Positions 17,599-25,586 of a stretch of DNA of 39,475 nt are shown in pieces. The position numbers and the translations under genes were made by a program. The notes below the pieces were generated by a model. That model searched no databases. It was not told the DNA's origin and saw nothing but the letters and a program-made list of their open reading frames with translations. The stretch spans positions 1-39,475 of the forward strand of contig SXND01000092.1 of the NCBI GenBank assembly GCA_005777235.1. Reading direction: 5' to 3'. Numbering within the stretch: position 1 is the stretch's first letter; every line of letters starts with the position of its first letter. This DNA is from Pseudomonadota bacterium (GTDB taxonomy: Bacteria > Tectomicrobia > Entotheonellia > Entotheonellales > Entotheonellaceae).

Positions 17599-18429
17599 AT
17601 GGGACAAGGTGTTATTCTGCTCGCGGATAATCTTGCAGAGGCTCGCAACTCTCGGCAAGCCTTGCTGGAACGGGCCGGGTATACGGTACTCCTTGCTGAC
17701 AATCCTCAGGAAGCACGAGATATCCTCACGCATACGCATGTTGACCTGGCGATTCTCGATCTGCGCTTGGAGGACGACCATGACGAGCAAGACGTGAGTG
17801 GCCTGACTCTAGCCCAGCACACGGCTCCCTCGGTGCCGAAAATTCTCCTGACACAATTCCCTTCGATAGACTCTGTACGCACAACTTTAAGTCCTACCGC
17901 CACCGGAGGACCAGCAGCGCTGGCCTATGTGGGGAAAGAAGAGGGCCCAGAAGCTTTACTGCGCGCTGTCCAACGGGTGCTGTCGCAAAAGGTGTTTGTG
18001 GTGCACGGCCATGATGAAGCCGCCCGCAATGCGGCGGTCTTGTTGATCAAGGAACTGGGACTGTGGGATGTCGTCTTGCAGGATCAGCCCACTGCGGGTC
18101 GTACTGTGATACAAAAATTTGAGGATTATGCGGCGAACGTCGGCTATGCAGTGGTCTTACTCACCCCCGACGACTTTGGCGACAGTCAGCAAGCTCCCCG
18201 CCAGATACAGCCACGGGCACGCCAGAACGTCATCCTAGAGCTGGGCTACTTCCTCGGGAAACTCGGGAGTCACCGCGTGTGTGCGCTGGTCAAAGAGGGC
18301 GTAGAAATCCCGTCGGATTACACTGGGGTGCTGTTTGTCACTATGGACCATGGCGGCGCGTGGAAACACCGACTGGCACAAGAAATGCGGCATGCCGGAC
18401 TCCAGGTCAACCTCAGCAAGGTAAGGTAA
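17599..18429 (+). CDS. Response regulator fused to a TIR (PF10137, Cap12-type) domain
   Basis: This is a 276-residue protein. Residues 1-128 are a receiver domain: LLADN near the start, phospho-acceptor D54 in AILDLRLEDDHDE and K113 in YVGKEEG. Residues 131-276 match the predicted nucleotide-binding TIR-like domain: KVFVVHGHDEAARNAA, LQDQPTAGRTVIQKFEDY, YAVVLLTPDDFG, RARQNVILELGYFLGKLG, VCALVKEGVEIPSDYTGVLF and HGGAWKHRLAQE. E214 in ILELG is the predicted catalytic Glu of TIR NAD+-cleaving enzymes, so the active site looks complete. Domains of this family are effectors in CBASS (Cap12, TIR-STING), where oligomerisation triggers NAD+ loss. Here the ligand-sensing part is replaced by a receiver, suggesting control by phosphorylation. 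RBS AGGAGG precedes the ATG; it starts 14 bases after the kinase stop. Which state activates the TIR domain cannot be read from the sequence. Confidence 0.88.
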   Translation: MGQGVILLADNLAEARNSRQALLERAGYTVLLADNPQEARDILTHTHVDLAILDLRLEDDHDEQDVSGLTLAQHTAPSVPKILLTQFPSIDSVRTTLSPTATGGPAALAYVGKEEGPEALLRAVQRVLSQKVFVVHGHDEAARNAAVLLIKELGLWDVVLQDQPTAGRTVIQKFEDYAANVGYAVVLLTPDDFGDSQQAPRQIQPRARQNVILELGYFLGKLGSHRVCALVKEGVEIPSDYTGVLFVTMDHGGAWKHRLAQEMRHAGLQVNLSKVR

Positions 18430-18441
18430 GGAGCTGCTGTG

Positions 18442-20406
18442 ATGTCTGGACGCATTCTCCTCGCCGATAACGAGCCGATGTTTCGCACGGCCCGCGCCCG
18501 CTTTTTGCGTACCCGGCACTACCACGTGCTCGAAGCAGGGAGTGTGGCGGAAGCGGAACAGGTGCTGTCCGATGCGTGGGTCCATCTGGCGATTCTGGAT
18601 ATCCGGCTGGAAGACGATCATGACGAGAGAGATATCAGTGGCTTAGTTTTGGCCAAAAAGGCAGACTACCGTGCCCTCCCGAAGATCATCCTAACGGGGC
18701 ATCCCACCTATGAGACAGCCCGCCAGGCGTTAGGCCCTGTGCTCGACAACCTACCGCCTGCGGTGGCTTTCCTGGGTAAGGCTGAGGGGCTTGAGGCAAT
18801 GCTCCAGGCCGTGGAGCAAGCGTTTGTACAACACGTTCGCAGCAATCAAGAGTTGGTGCTGCAGACCAGCCCGACTGCTTCCATCACCTGGCCGCATCTG
18901 GTGTCCCTCATCGTGCCCGATTGCGACACCGCGTATCTGCCACCACGTGCCGAAGAGTTGGAAGACCTGTTCCGGCGTCTATTCTTTGCCCAGAGCCAGA
19001 TCACCCTCGCCCGGCTCCTGTGGCAGCGGCCAGGACGGGTCGCGCTTGTGGTGTTGGCGTTTCAGGAGGGTGCACCCCCGGAATCGTTTGTGGTGGTGTG
19101 TGGCCAGCAACAGGAGATGGCCGACACGGCCCAGCGCTACAAAACATCCGCCCCCAAAATCCCTGGCGAAACCGGCACGGTGCTGAGTCTGAGCGTTGAG
19201 ACCATCCATTTTGCCGCGCAGGCGTATAGCGTCGCGGGTGTGGACCTCGAACACGTAGCCTCCCTGGCAGAGCTCTATCGTACGGCTTCAGACAAAGTGT
19301 GTCACACGGCCCTGGAAAGGCTGGTGCAACAGACCCTCGCCGCCTGGCACCAGGAGCAACGGCTGCGAGACGATACGCAGACCCTCGCCGCCCTCTACCG
19401 TACGCGCTTGCAGTGGGAACAGCGTGATGTGTCGCCAGCCGCGTGGACCGCACGGGTGCAGGCCCTGGTGCATCAGTTGCCCACACTTGGCGTGCGTCTG
19501 ACGTATGCGGAGCAGCACCTGACGCTGGCAGCCCATGGGCAGACATGGCGCTATCCTGATCCACTACCGCTGTTGAAGCGACCCCCTGCCATTGGTCAGC
19601 CGGTCATGCTGATGCACACGCCAGGTACGCTCGCCGGGGAGACGATTCTGGCCGATACGCACGGCAGGACATGGCTGACGGACTTTGCGCAAGCTGGCCT
19701 GGCGCCCGTGCTGTGGAATGTTATGACGCTTGAAGCGCTCATCCGTTTTGATTGGGTCGAGAGTAGTGATCTCCGCCTCCGCCACGAGTTGGAACAGTGC
19801 CTGGTGCAGAGCCCTTTCCTGCGCCTCGACAGCCGCGATCTGGAGCCGAGCCTGCGCAAGCCCGTACGTGCGATCCAGACGCTGCGACGCCTGGCTGCCC
19901 CGCTCGTAGAAGACGATCCGGCCTCGTATGCACTCGGGCTGTGCTTCCAGGCCATGGATCGTCTGTCGTACCTCAACCCTACGGTGCAACTGAGTAAGAG
20001 CGAACTCGTGCGCCTGGGACATGTGCTGCTCTCGGCAGCGATGCTTGCTGGCCAGCTAGGGCCAGCGACCCCAGTCGTACTGACGGCCAACGCCGCCGAA
20101 CGCGCCCAGGGCATCACCATTGACCAGGCGAATCATGCCGTCTGGATCAATGGTGCCCGGGTGCTGTTAGTTGGCCAAAGTTATCACTTGCTCTGCTACC
20201 TGCATAGCCACTCGCCCCAACTGTGCACGCGTCGCGAGATCGTTGAGCACGTCCTGGGACAGGCGTATGATGAGACCGACACGAGCCAGATTCGACGCTT
20301 AAACACGGCTATTCGACGTTTACGCGAGAAGATTGAAGACCAACCAGGCCAGCCGCGCTACTTGCTCACCGAACCGGGTGGGGGGTATCGGTTGCTGTGT
20401 CAATGA
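18442..20406 (+). CDS. Response regulator with degenerate APH-like kinase domain and OmpR-type winged helix
   Basis: This is a 654-residue protein starting at ATG 18442 behind AAGGAG (a GTG one codon earlier is possible). Residues 1-125 are a receiver very similar to the one in the preceding gene (AILDIRLEDDHDERDISGL; D about 53, Thr in ILTGHP, Lys in FLGKAEG). Residues 150-530 form a large domain whose GTLAGETILADTHGRTWLTD aligns with the HGDLHGxN...DFG-type catalytic loop of aminoglycoside-phosphotransferase-like kinases. The catalytic His/Asp/Asn are replaced, so it is probably a pseudokinase; it recalls the ternary-complex-associated domains of bacterial conflict systems. Residues 555-654 are an OmpR/PhoB winged helix (VWINGARVLLVG, TRREIVEHVLGQAYDE, RRLNTAIRRLREKIED, LLTEPGGGYRLL). 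It is thus a DNA-binding output of the same phosphorelay, 12 bases behind the REC-TIR gene. Confidence 0.85.
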   Translation: MSGRILLADNEPMFRTARARFLRTRHYHVLEAGSVAEAEQVLSDAWVHLAILDIRLEDDHDERDISGLVLAKKADYRALPKIILTGHPTYETARQALGPVLDNLPPAVAFLGKAEGLEAMLQAVEQAFVQHVRSNQELVLQTSPTASITWPHLVSLIVPDCDTAYLPPRAEELEDLFRRLFFAQSQITLARLLWQRPGRVALVVLAFQEGAPPESFVVVCGQQQEMADTAQRYKTSAPKIPGETGTVLSLSVETIHFAAQAYSVAGVDLEHVASLAELYRTASDKVCHTALERLVQQTLAAWHQEQRLRDDTQTLAALYRTRLQWEQRDVSPAAWTARVQALVHQLPTLGVRLTYAEQHLTLAAHGQTWRYPDPLPLLKRPPAIGQPVMLMHTPGTLAGETILADTHGRTWLTDFAQAGLAPVLWNVMTLEALIRFDWVESSDLRLRHELEQCLVQSPFLRLDSRDLEPSLRKPVRAIQTLRRLAAPLVEDDPASYALGLCFQAMDRLSYLNPTVQLSKSELVRLGHVLLSAAMLAGQLGPATPVVLTANAAERAQGITIDQANHAVWINGARVLLVGQSYHLLCYLHSHSPQLCTRREIVEHVLGQAYDETDTSQIRRLNTAIRRLREKIEDQPGQPRYLLTEPGGGYRLLCQ

Positions 20407-20483
20407 GACGCCGGTCTTGAGCGTGGGAGCCGTGCGTCCGGCCTAGCAGTAGGCGGTCATGGGACGAGAGAAGGAGGCCATAC

Positions 20484-21272
20484 GTGCCGAGCGAGACTCT
20501 AGTGTTTGATCACACCGATCACGTCGCGGTCCTTACCCTCAACCGGCCTGCAGTGCGGAACGCATTGAACCGCGAACTCAGTGCCGCGCTCATGGATGCC
20601 TTGCAACGTGTCCGCGAGGATCCGGCCATTCGGGTCGCCGTCCTGACCGGTGCGGGTCGGACGTTTTGTGCCGGGGCCGATCTGAAGGAGCGGGCGCAGA
20701 GCGGGCGGGCGGGCGATGCCTCACCGGCATCGATCATTGAGGGCAACCGCACCCCGAGTGTAGGGCGTATCAGCATGGACAAACCGCTGATTGCCGCCGT
20801 CGATGGCTACTGCCTGGCCGCGGGTTTTGAGTTGGCCTTGGCCTGTGACCTACGCCTGTGCACACCAGACGCCAAGTTCGGCCTGCCAGAAATCGTGCGC
20901 GGGTTTTTTCCAGGTGGCGGTGGACCACAGCGCCTCATGCGAGCCATCCCGCAGGCCGTGGCCATGGAAATGATTTTGACCGGCGATCCCATCGACGCCG
21001 CCACTGCGCAGCACATCGGGCTGGTCAGCCGTGTGGTGCCAGCCGAGGATTTGCTGAGCACCGCGTGCCAGATGGCACAGCGCATTGCCAGCCATGCGCC
21101 CCTCGCCGTGCGAGCCGTCAAAGAGGTGGCCTACGCCGCACTTGATGAAACGCTGGAACAGTCCCTGCGCTTCGGGAGTACTATGCGCTGGATTATTGGC
21201 CAGACGGAAGATGCCCGCGAAGGTCCGCGGGCGTTTACCGAACGCCGCGAGCCCCGGTACGAGGGACGCTAG
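20484..21272 (+). CDS. Enoyl-CoA hydratase/isomerase family protein (crotonase)
   Basis: This 262-residue protein has the usual length of a crotonase. The oxyanion-hole segments are present: NRPAVRNALNRELSAAL and GAGRTFCAGADLKERA. Both acidic positions of enoyl-CoA hydratases appear conserved, in GYCLAAGFELALACDLR and LPEIVRGFFPGGGG. It probably hydrates or isomerises an acyl-CoA thioester in fatty-acid or aromatic catabolism; the substrate cannot be told. GTG start at 20484 with AAGGAGG six bases upstream. It follows the winged-helix gene by 77 bases and may have its own transcript. Confidence 0.92.
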   Translation: MPSETLVFDHTDHVAVLTLNRPAVRNALNRELSAALMDALQRVREDPAIRVAVLTGAGRTFCAGADLKERAQSGRAGDASPASIIEGNRTPSVGRISMDKPLIAAVDGYCLAAGFELALACDLRLCTPDAKFGLPEIVRGFFPGGGGPQRLMRAIPQAVAMEMILTGDPIDAATAQHIGLVSRVVPAEDLLSTACQMAQRIASHAPLAVRAVKEVAYAALDETLEQSLRFGSTMRWIIGQTEDAREGPRAFTERREPRYEGR

Positions 21273-21286
21273 GTGGCTCCCGCCCG

Positions 21287-21315
21287 TGGCGGCACTCTGC
21301 CAGGGCCTGTATAAT
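21287..21315 (+). promoter_or_regulatory. Candidate sigma-70 promoter before the hydroxyacid dehydrogenase gene
   Basis: A perfect TATAAT lies at 21310-21315, 53 bases before the TTG start. The -35 position 17 bases upstream reads TGGCGG, a poor match. A transcript starting here would serve the dehydrogenase and aminomutase-like genes. Confidence 0.4.
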
Positions 21316-21367
21316 GGAGGCCTCGCAGTGGCGCACCCTTGGCACCCATACAGGCTAGGAGAACGGC

Positions 21368-22345
21368 TTGAGTACGACTGTCTATGTCTTGTCGCGTAAC
21401 GATCCTAAGCAGTTAGAGACCTTTCGTCGACTGGCTCCTGCCGGGACCGAGCTCACATGGGTGGATGTCAGCCTCCCCATTGAGGAGCAAGCGGCGCAAT
21501 TGCAAGACGCCACAGCAGTGATCGCGGTGCCTTCGGCGTTTCCAATCGAGTTGGCCCTCAAGTGTCCCAACCTGCGCCTGGTGCAAACCACCAGCGCCGG
21601 GACGAATATGATCGACATTCCGGCCTTGAACGAGCTCAACATCCAGGTGGCCAATAACGGCGGCGGCAATGCCGTGGCGGTGTCGGAGCATACCATTGCG
21701 TTGATGGTCAGTGTGTATCGGCACATGCATCAGCAGTTCCAGGCCGTCAAAAATCGTCAGTGGGCGGGCACGATTCGCCAGCAGTGGCTCGCACAGGCGT
21801 ACGAACTTACGGACAAAACCGTCGGCATCGTCGGGCTGGGCCGCATTGGGCAGCGCGTGGCACGACGCCTCCAGGGCTGGGATTGCCACCTGATCTATCA
21901 TGACCCGGTGCGATTTCCCGTCGACTTGGAAGAGAGTCTGCACCTGAAACGTGTGGGCTTTGACGAGTTATTACGTACGGCCGACATCATCACCCTCCAC
22001 GTGCCGCTGACGCGGCAGAATAAAGGGATGATCAGTGACCGCGAATTTGACTTGATGAAGCCCACAGCGGTGCTGATCAACGCCTGCCGCGGACCGGTCG
22101 TGGACGAGGCGGCCCTGATCCGTGCCCTGCAAGCCCACAAAATTATGGCGGCGGGGTTGGATGTGTTAGAACAGGAGCCCACGCCGGCGGACAATCCGTT
22201 GCTGGATATGGACAATGTCCTCATTACGCCCCATCTGGCGGCCTTTGCCCAGGAGTCCTACGAGAAGAGCCATGCCTTCGCGGTGCAGAATACTGCCCGG
22301 GTGGCGCAGGGTGAAGCGCCGGAGTCGGTGGTGGATTACTACTGA
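21368..22345 (+). CDS. D-2-hydroxyacid dehydrogenase (NAD-binding)
   Basis: This is a 325-residue protein. The Rossmann motif TVGIVGLGRIGQRVARRL is present, together with the family's catalytic Arg (NACRGPVVDE), Glu (LEQEPTP) and His (LITPHLAAF). An N-terminal flavodoxin-like substrate-binding domain contains LVQTTSAGTNMIDIPALNE. These are the features of the phosphoglycerate dehydrogenase/glyoxylate reductase superfamily, which reduces 2-oxoacids or oxidises D-2-hydroxyacids with NAD(P). The substrate is not predictable. The start is TTG with AGGAG six bases upstream. The next gene begins 23 bases downstream, so the two likely form an operon. Confidence 0.93.
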   Translation: MSTTVYVLSRNDPKQLETFRRLAPAGTELTWVDVSLPIEEQAAQLQDATAVIAVPSAFPIELALKCPNLRLVQTTSAGTNMIDIPALNELNIQVANNGGGNAVAVSEHTIALMVSVYRHMHQQFQAVKNRQWAGTIRQQWLAQAYELTDKTVGIVGLGRIGQRVARRLQGWDCHLIYHDPVRFPVDLEESLHLKRVGFDELLRTADIITLHVPLTRQNKGMISDREFDLMKPTAVLINACRGPVVDEAALIRALQAHKIMAAGLDVLEQEPTPADNPLLDMDNVLITPHLAAFAQESYEKSHAFAVQNTARVAQGEAPESVVDYY

Positions 22346-22368
22346 AGCCCCAACAAGGAACGAGAGCC

Positions 22369-23703
22369 ATGAGCGCACGGGCCCACAGCTACGACGCCGA
22401 ACTTGCCACCTACCAGCACCATAACCCGCGTTCCGCCGCTCGCTTTACGGCGGCGCAACAGGTGTTGGCTGGCGGGAATTCGCGCCTGACCGCTTACTTT
22501 GCGCCTTTCCCGTTCTATGTCGAACGTGGGGAAGGCTGTGCCATTTATGACGTAGATGGCAACCGTCGGCTCGATTTTTACAATAATGCCACCTCGCTGA
22601 TCCTCGGCCACTGCAATCCGCAGGTCACCACAGCCGTGATCGAGCAAGCAGCCCGTGGCGCGGCGTTTGCCAACCCGACGGAGCCAGAAATGGCCCTCGC
22701 GACTCTGATTACGGCGCTTGTGCCTGGGGTAGAGCGGCTGCGCTTTACCAACAGCGGCACGGAAGGGGTGATGCTGGCCATTCGGGCGGCACGCGCCTAT
22801 ACAGGGAAAGCCAAAATTGCCAAGGTCGAGGGCGGCTATCATGGCACAAGCGATCACGTCAGTGTCAGCGTCACCACCCAGGCTGGGGACGCCGACACGC
22901 CCCAGGCCAGCCCCAGCTCACGTGGGATCACCCCCAATACGCTCGCCGATGTGATCGTGATTCCATTCAACAACGTCGAAGCGGCGCAGCGCATCCTGGC
23001 GCAGCACCGTGACGACCTCGCCGCAGTGCTGATCGAGCCCGCCATGGGAGGGCTGGGCTATATCCCCGCAGAACCAGCGTTCTTGGAAGCGCTGCGTGCC
23101 GCCTGTGATGGGCACACGACGCTACTCATCTTCGACGAAGTGCAGACCTTGCGCATGACCCCCGGTGGGGCGCAGCAGTGGTTCAATGTTATCCCAGATC
23201 TCACCTGCATGGGCAAAATCATTGGCGGGGGACTGCCCGTGGGCGCCTGTGGTGGGCGGGCTGATGTGATGGAGGCGTTTGATGCCACGCAACACGCACC
23301 GGGCATTCCGCATGGCGGCACGTTTAACGCGAACCCCATGACGATGCAGGCTGGCCTGGCCACGATGCGCCAGCTCACACCGGAGGTGTATGAGCGCCTC
23401 AACGAGTATGGTACGGCGCTCAGGAACCAGCTGGAGGAGATGGCGCGCAGTTATCATGTGCCGGTGCAGATTACGGGTGTCGCGTCGTTCTTCGGGATCC
23501 ACTGCACGGACCACCCGGTGACGGACTATCGCAGCGCCCAGGGGCAGGATGCAGCCCTGCGGCAGAAGCTCTTTTTGCACTTCCTGAATCATGGCATCTA
23601 TCTGGGCAATAAGATCGTCGGCAATATCTCAGCCCCTATGGAGCGTGCGGAGCTGGAGCATTTCGTGCAGGTGTGGGAGCGCTTCTTGCAAGCTGTACAG
23701 TAA
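22369..23703 (+). CDS. Class-III PLP aminotransferase, glutamate-1-semialdehyde aminomutase-like
   Basis: This is a 444-residue fold-type I PLP enzyme. Cofactor features: NSGTEGVMLAIRAAR for phosphate binding, the Asp in LLIFDEVQTLR (D256) for the pyridine nitrogen, and Schiff-base Lys K283 in MGKIIGGGLPVGA. The N-terminus (FTAAQQVLAGGNSR) and AGGNS loop resemble glutamate-1-semialdehyde 2,1-aminomutase relatives. Being beside a D-2-hydroxyacid dehydrogenase and not haem genes, it is more likely a catabolic amino-acid or amine aminotransferase/mutase than HemL itself. The ATG is preceded by AAGGAACGAGAG. Confidence 0.9.
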   Translation: MSARAHSYDAELATYQHHNPRSAARFTAAQQVLAGGNSRLTAYFAPFPFYVERGEGCAIYDVDGNRRLDFYNNATSLILGHCNPQVTTAVIEQAARGAAFANPTEPEMALATLITALVPGVERLRFTNSGTEGVMLAIRAARAYTGKAKIAKVEGGYHGTSDHVSVSVTTQAGDADTPQASPSSRGITPNTLADVIVIPFNNVEAAQRILAQHRDDLAAVLIEPAMGGLGYIPAEPAFLEALRAACDGHTTLLIFDEVQTLRMTPGGAQQWFNVIPDLTCMGKIIGGGLPVGACGGRADVMEAFDATQHAPGIPHGGTFNANPMTMQAGLATMRQLTPEVYERLNEYGTALRNQLEEMARSYHVPVQITGVASFFGIHCTDHPVTDYRSAQGQDAALRQKLFLHFLNHGIYLGNKIVGNISAPMERAELEHFVQVWERFLQAVQ

Positions 23704-23766
23704 GGTAGGGCTGGGGGGCGTTGGGCTGCCAGTCCACACGAAAACACCGGCTAGTTCTCCTGTACC

Positions 23767-23796
23767 TTGACAGTATGTCTGCTTTTGTGGTACGGT
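23767..23796 (+). promoter_or_regulatory. Candidate promoter for the rplU operon
   Basis: A consensus -35 TTGACA at 23767-23772 and a weaker -10 TACGGT at 23791-23796 are separated by 18 bases. A leader of about 100 bases would precede rplU. The region 23704-23905 holds no other gene. Confidence 0.5.
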
Positions 23797-23905
23797 TACG
23801 ACTCACTTGAACGCAAGGGCAGCGGATGTCTGGCTGGATGCGAGAGGGCTGAAGTGGTATGGCGCAGGAGGCAGACCAGAGTTTTTAGGGCATAAGGATA
23901 CGGTT

Positions 23906-24220
23906 ATGTATGCGGTGGTAACGACGGGCAATCGGCAATATCGCGTGAGTCTAGGCGATACGATTGAGGTACAGAAACTTGCCGGGGCTGTGGGCGAAAC
24001 GGTCGCCTTGACCAACGTGCAAATGGTTGGGCAAGGGGCGGAGGTCACCATCGGCACCCCAGTGGTCCCTGGTGTGCGGGTGGAAGCGCGCATCCTGGAT
24101 CAAAAACGGGGACCGAAAATTATCATTTTCAAGCATCGACGGCGTAAAGGCTACCGGAAGAAGCAGGGACATCGGCAATCCCTCACGGCCTTACGTATTC
24201 TGGGCATTCATACAGCATAG
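23906..24220 (+). CDS. rplU: 50S ribosomal protein L21
   Basis: This 104-residue protein has the usual L21 length and motifs: [19 protein letters not shown] at the N-terminus, [20 protein letters not shown], and the basic [14 protein letters not shown] that binds 23S rRNA. The ATG at 23906 is preferred over a longer frame from about 23807 because AAGGA lies 8 bases upstream and L21 begins with MYAVV/I. It leads the rplU-rpmA-obgE operon. Confidence 0.97.
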   Translation: MYAVVTTGNRQYRVSLGDTIEVQKLAGAVGETVALTNVQMVGQGAEVTIGTPVVPGVRVEARILDQKRGPKIIIFKHRRRKGYRKKQGHRQSLTALRILGIHTA

Positions 24221-24231
24221 GAGCCACAGTC

Positions 24232-24525
24232 ATGGCACACAAAAAGGGCCAGGGCAGTACTACCAATGGACGCGATAGCATTGGCAAGCGCCTTGGGGTG
24301 AAGCGTTTTGCGGGACAGGTGGTCACCGCGGGCAGTATTCTCGTACGGCAACGGGGTTCGACCTTTAAGCCGGGGGCAAACGTCGGGGAAGGACGCGACT
24401 ATACGCTCTTTGCGCTGATTGATGGCGTGGTGACATTTGCGAACAAAGGTAAGAAGAACCGTCGGATCGGTGTCCAGGCTGCCGAAGCTGTCCAGGCTGC
24501 CGAAGCTGTCCAGGCCGCCCAATAA
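24232..24525 (+). CDS. rpmA: 50S ribosomal protein L27 with repeat-bearing C-terminus
   Basis: The N-terminus [20 protein letters not shown] is the classic L27 tail that reaches the peptidyl-transferase centre, and no cleavable N-terminal extension of the Firmicutes type is present. The core ([37 protein letters not shown]) is conserved. The last residues are a repeat, [17 protein letters not shown], encoded by an 18-bp direct repeat (24472-24507 plus a partial copy), an unusual lineage-specific tail. It is 11 bases after rplU. Confidence 0.97.
   Translation: MAHKKGQGSTTNGRDSIGKRLGVKRFAGQVVTAGSILVRQRGSTFKPGANVGEGRDYTLFALIDGVVTFANKGKKNRRIGVQAAEAVQAAEAVQAAQ
24472..24519 (+). repeat. 18-bp tandem repeat at the 3' end of rpmA
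   Basis: Two identical copies of GTCCAGGCTGCCGAAGCT (24472-24489, 24490-24507) are followed by a partial copy. In-frame, they encode the VQAAEA repeats of the L27 tail. Confidence 0.9.
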
Positions 24526-24573
24526 GTTTGGCTTGCCGCTCTGCGGTGCTGCACGTGCAGGAAAGGTTTCCGC

Positions 24574-25575
24574 ATTATTGATCAAGTGAAAATTCAGGTG
24601 CGTGGTGGAGGAGGGGGCAACGGCTGTGTCAGCTTCCGCCGCGAGAAATTTATCCCGCGTGGGGGACCGAACGGCGGGGATGGTGGGGATGGCGGCGACG
24701 TCATCTTCGAGACCAGCGCCTCCGTACGCACGCTGCAAGATTTCCAATATCGGCCCATCAACTTTGCCCAGCGGGGGGCGCACGGCAAAGGCCGGGACAT
24801 GCATGGCAAGCGCGGTGAGGATCTGGTCTTACGCGTTCCCATGGGAACGATTTGTAAAGATGCGGAGACCGAGGAAGTGCTGTGGGATTTCCAGCAGGAA
24901 CACGAGCGGGTGATCGTGGCCTATGGTGGGCGCGGTGGGCGTGGCAATGCGCGCTTCGCTACGTCGACCAATCGTGCGCCACGCTATGCGACGCCTGGGA
25001 GGCCTAGCGAAGAACGCTGGCTCTCCCTGGAGCTTAAACTGCTGGCGGATGTGGGCTTGCTGGGATTTCCGAACGTGGGGAAATCCACCTTACTCTCCTG
25101 TCTGTCATCGGCCACCCCAAAAATTGCCGAGTATCCGTTTACCACGCTGACCCCCCATCTCGGCGTGGCACAACTGGCTGAATATGTTACCTGTGTGATC
25201 GCCGACATTCCTGGTCTGATTCCAGGCGCCCACGAGGGCAAAGGGCTCGGCCTCGGTTTTCTCAAACACGTCGAACGCACACGGCTCCTGGTCCATCTCC
25301 TTGATCTCAGCCTGGAAGAAGAAGGCCGGAGTCCCTGGGAAGATTTTGTCGCCCTCAATCACGAACTGGCGTGCTTCAGTCCCACCCTGGCCACGCGGCC
25401 ACAAATTGTCGTGGCCACCAAGATGGATCTGCCTATGGCCCAGGAACGCTGGCCTGAGGTGCAGCGCTGTTTTACGGCGCAGGGCTACGACATTTTGCCC
25501 ATCTCGTCTGCGACCAGAGCGGGTTTACAGACCCTGGTGTCCCATCTGGCAGCACGGCTGGCACAGCTCTGGTGA
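24574..25575 (+). CDS. obgE: GTPase ObgE/CgtA, probable ATT start
   Basis: This is an essential ribosome-assembly GTPase. The glycine-rich Obg fold (GGGGGNGCVSFRREKF, GGPNGGDGGDGGDV, GGRGGRGNARF) precedes the G domain: G1 GFPNVGKST, G2 YPFTTLTPHLG, G3 DIPGLIPGAHEGKGLGLGFL, G4 TKMDL and G5 SSATRAG. The C-terminal OCT domain of some homologues is absent. Homologues begin M-x-F-I-D-x-V/A-K; here the sequence IIDQVKIQV extends upstream of the first conventional codon (GTG 24586). ATT codons at 24574 and 24577 follow AGGAAAGG with 7-base spacing, whereas GTG 24586 is 19 bases from it. An ATT start is therefore likely but not proven. It follows rpmA and overlaps the proB frame region. Confidence 0.93.
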   Translation: MIDQVKIQVRGGGGGNGCVSFRREKFIPRGGPNGGDGGDGGDVIFETSASVRTLQDFQYRPINFAQRGAHGKGRDMHGKRGEDLVLRVPMGTICKDAETEEVLWDFQQEHERVIVAYGGRGGRGNARFATSTNRAPRYATPGRPSEERWLSLELKLLADVGLLGFPNVGKSTLLSCLSSATPKIAEYPFTTLTPHLGVAQLAEYVTCVIADIPGLIPGAHEGKGLGLGFLKHVERTRLLVHLLDLSLEEEGRSPWEDFVALNHELACFSPTLATRPQIVVATKMDLPMAQERWPEVQRCFTAQGYDILPISSATRAGLQTLVSHLAARLAQLW

Positions 25576-25586
25576 GGAGGGGCGCA

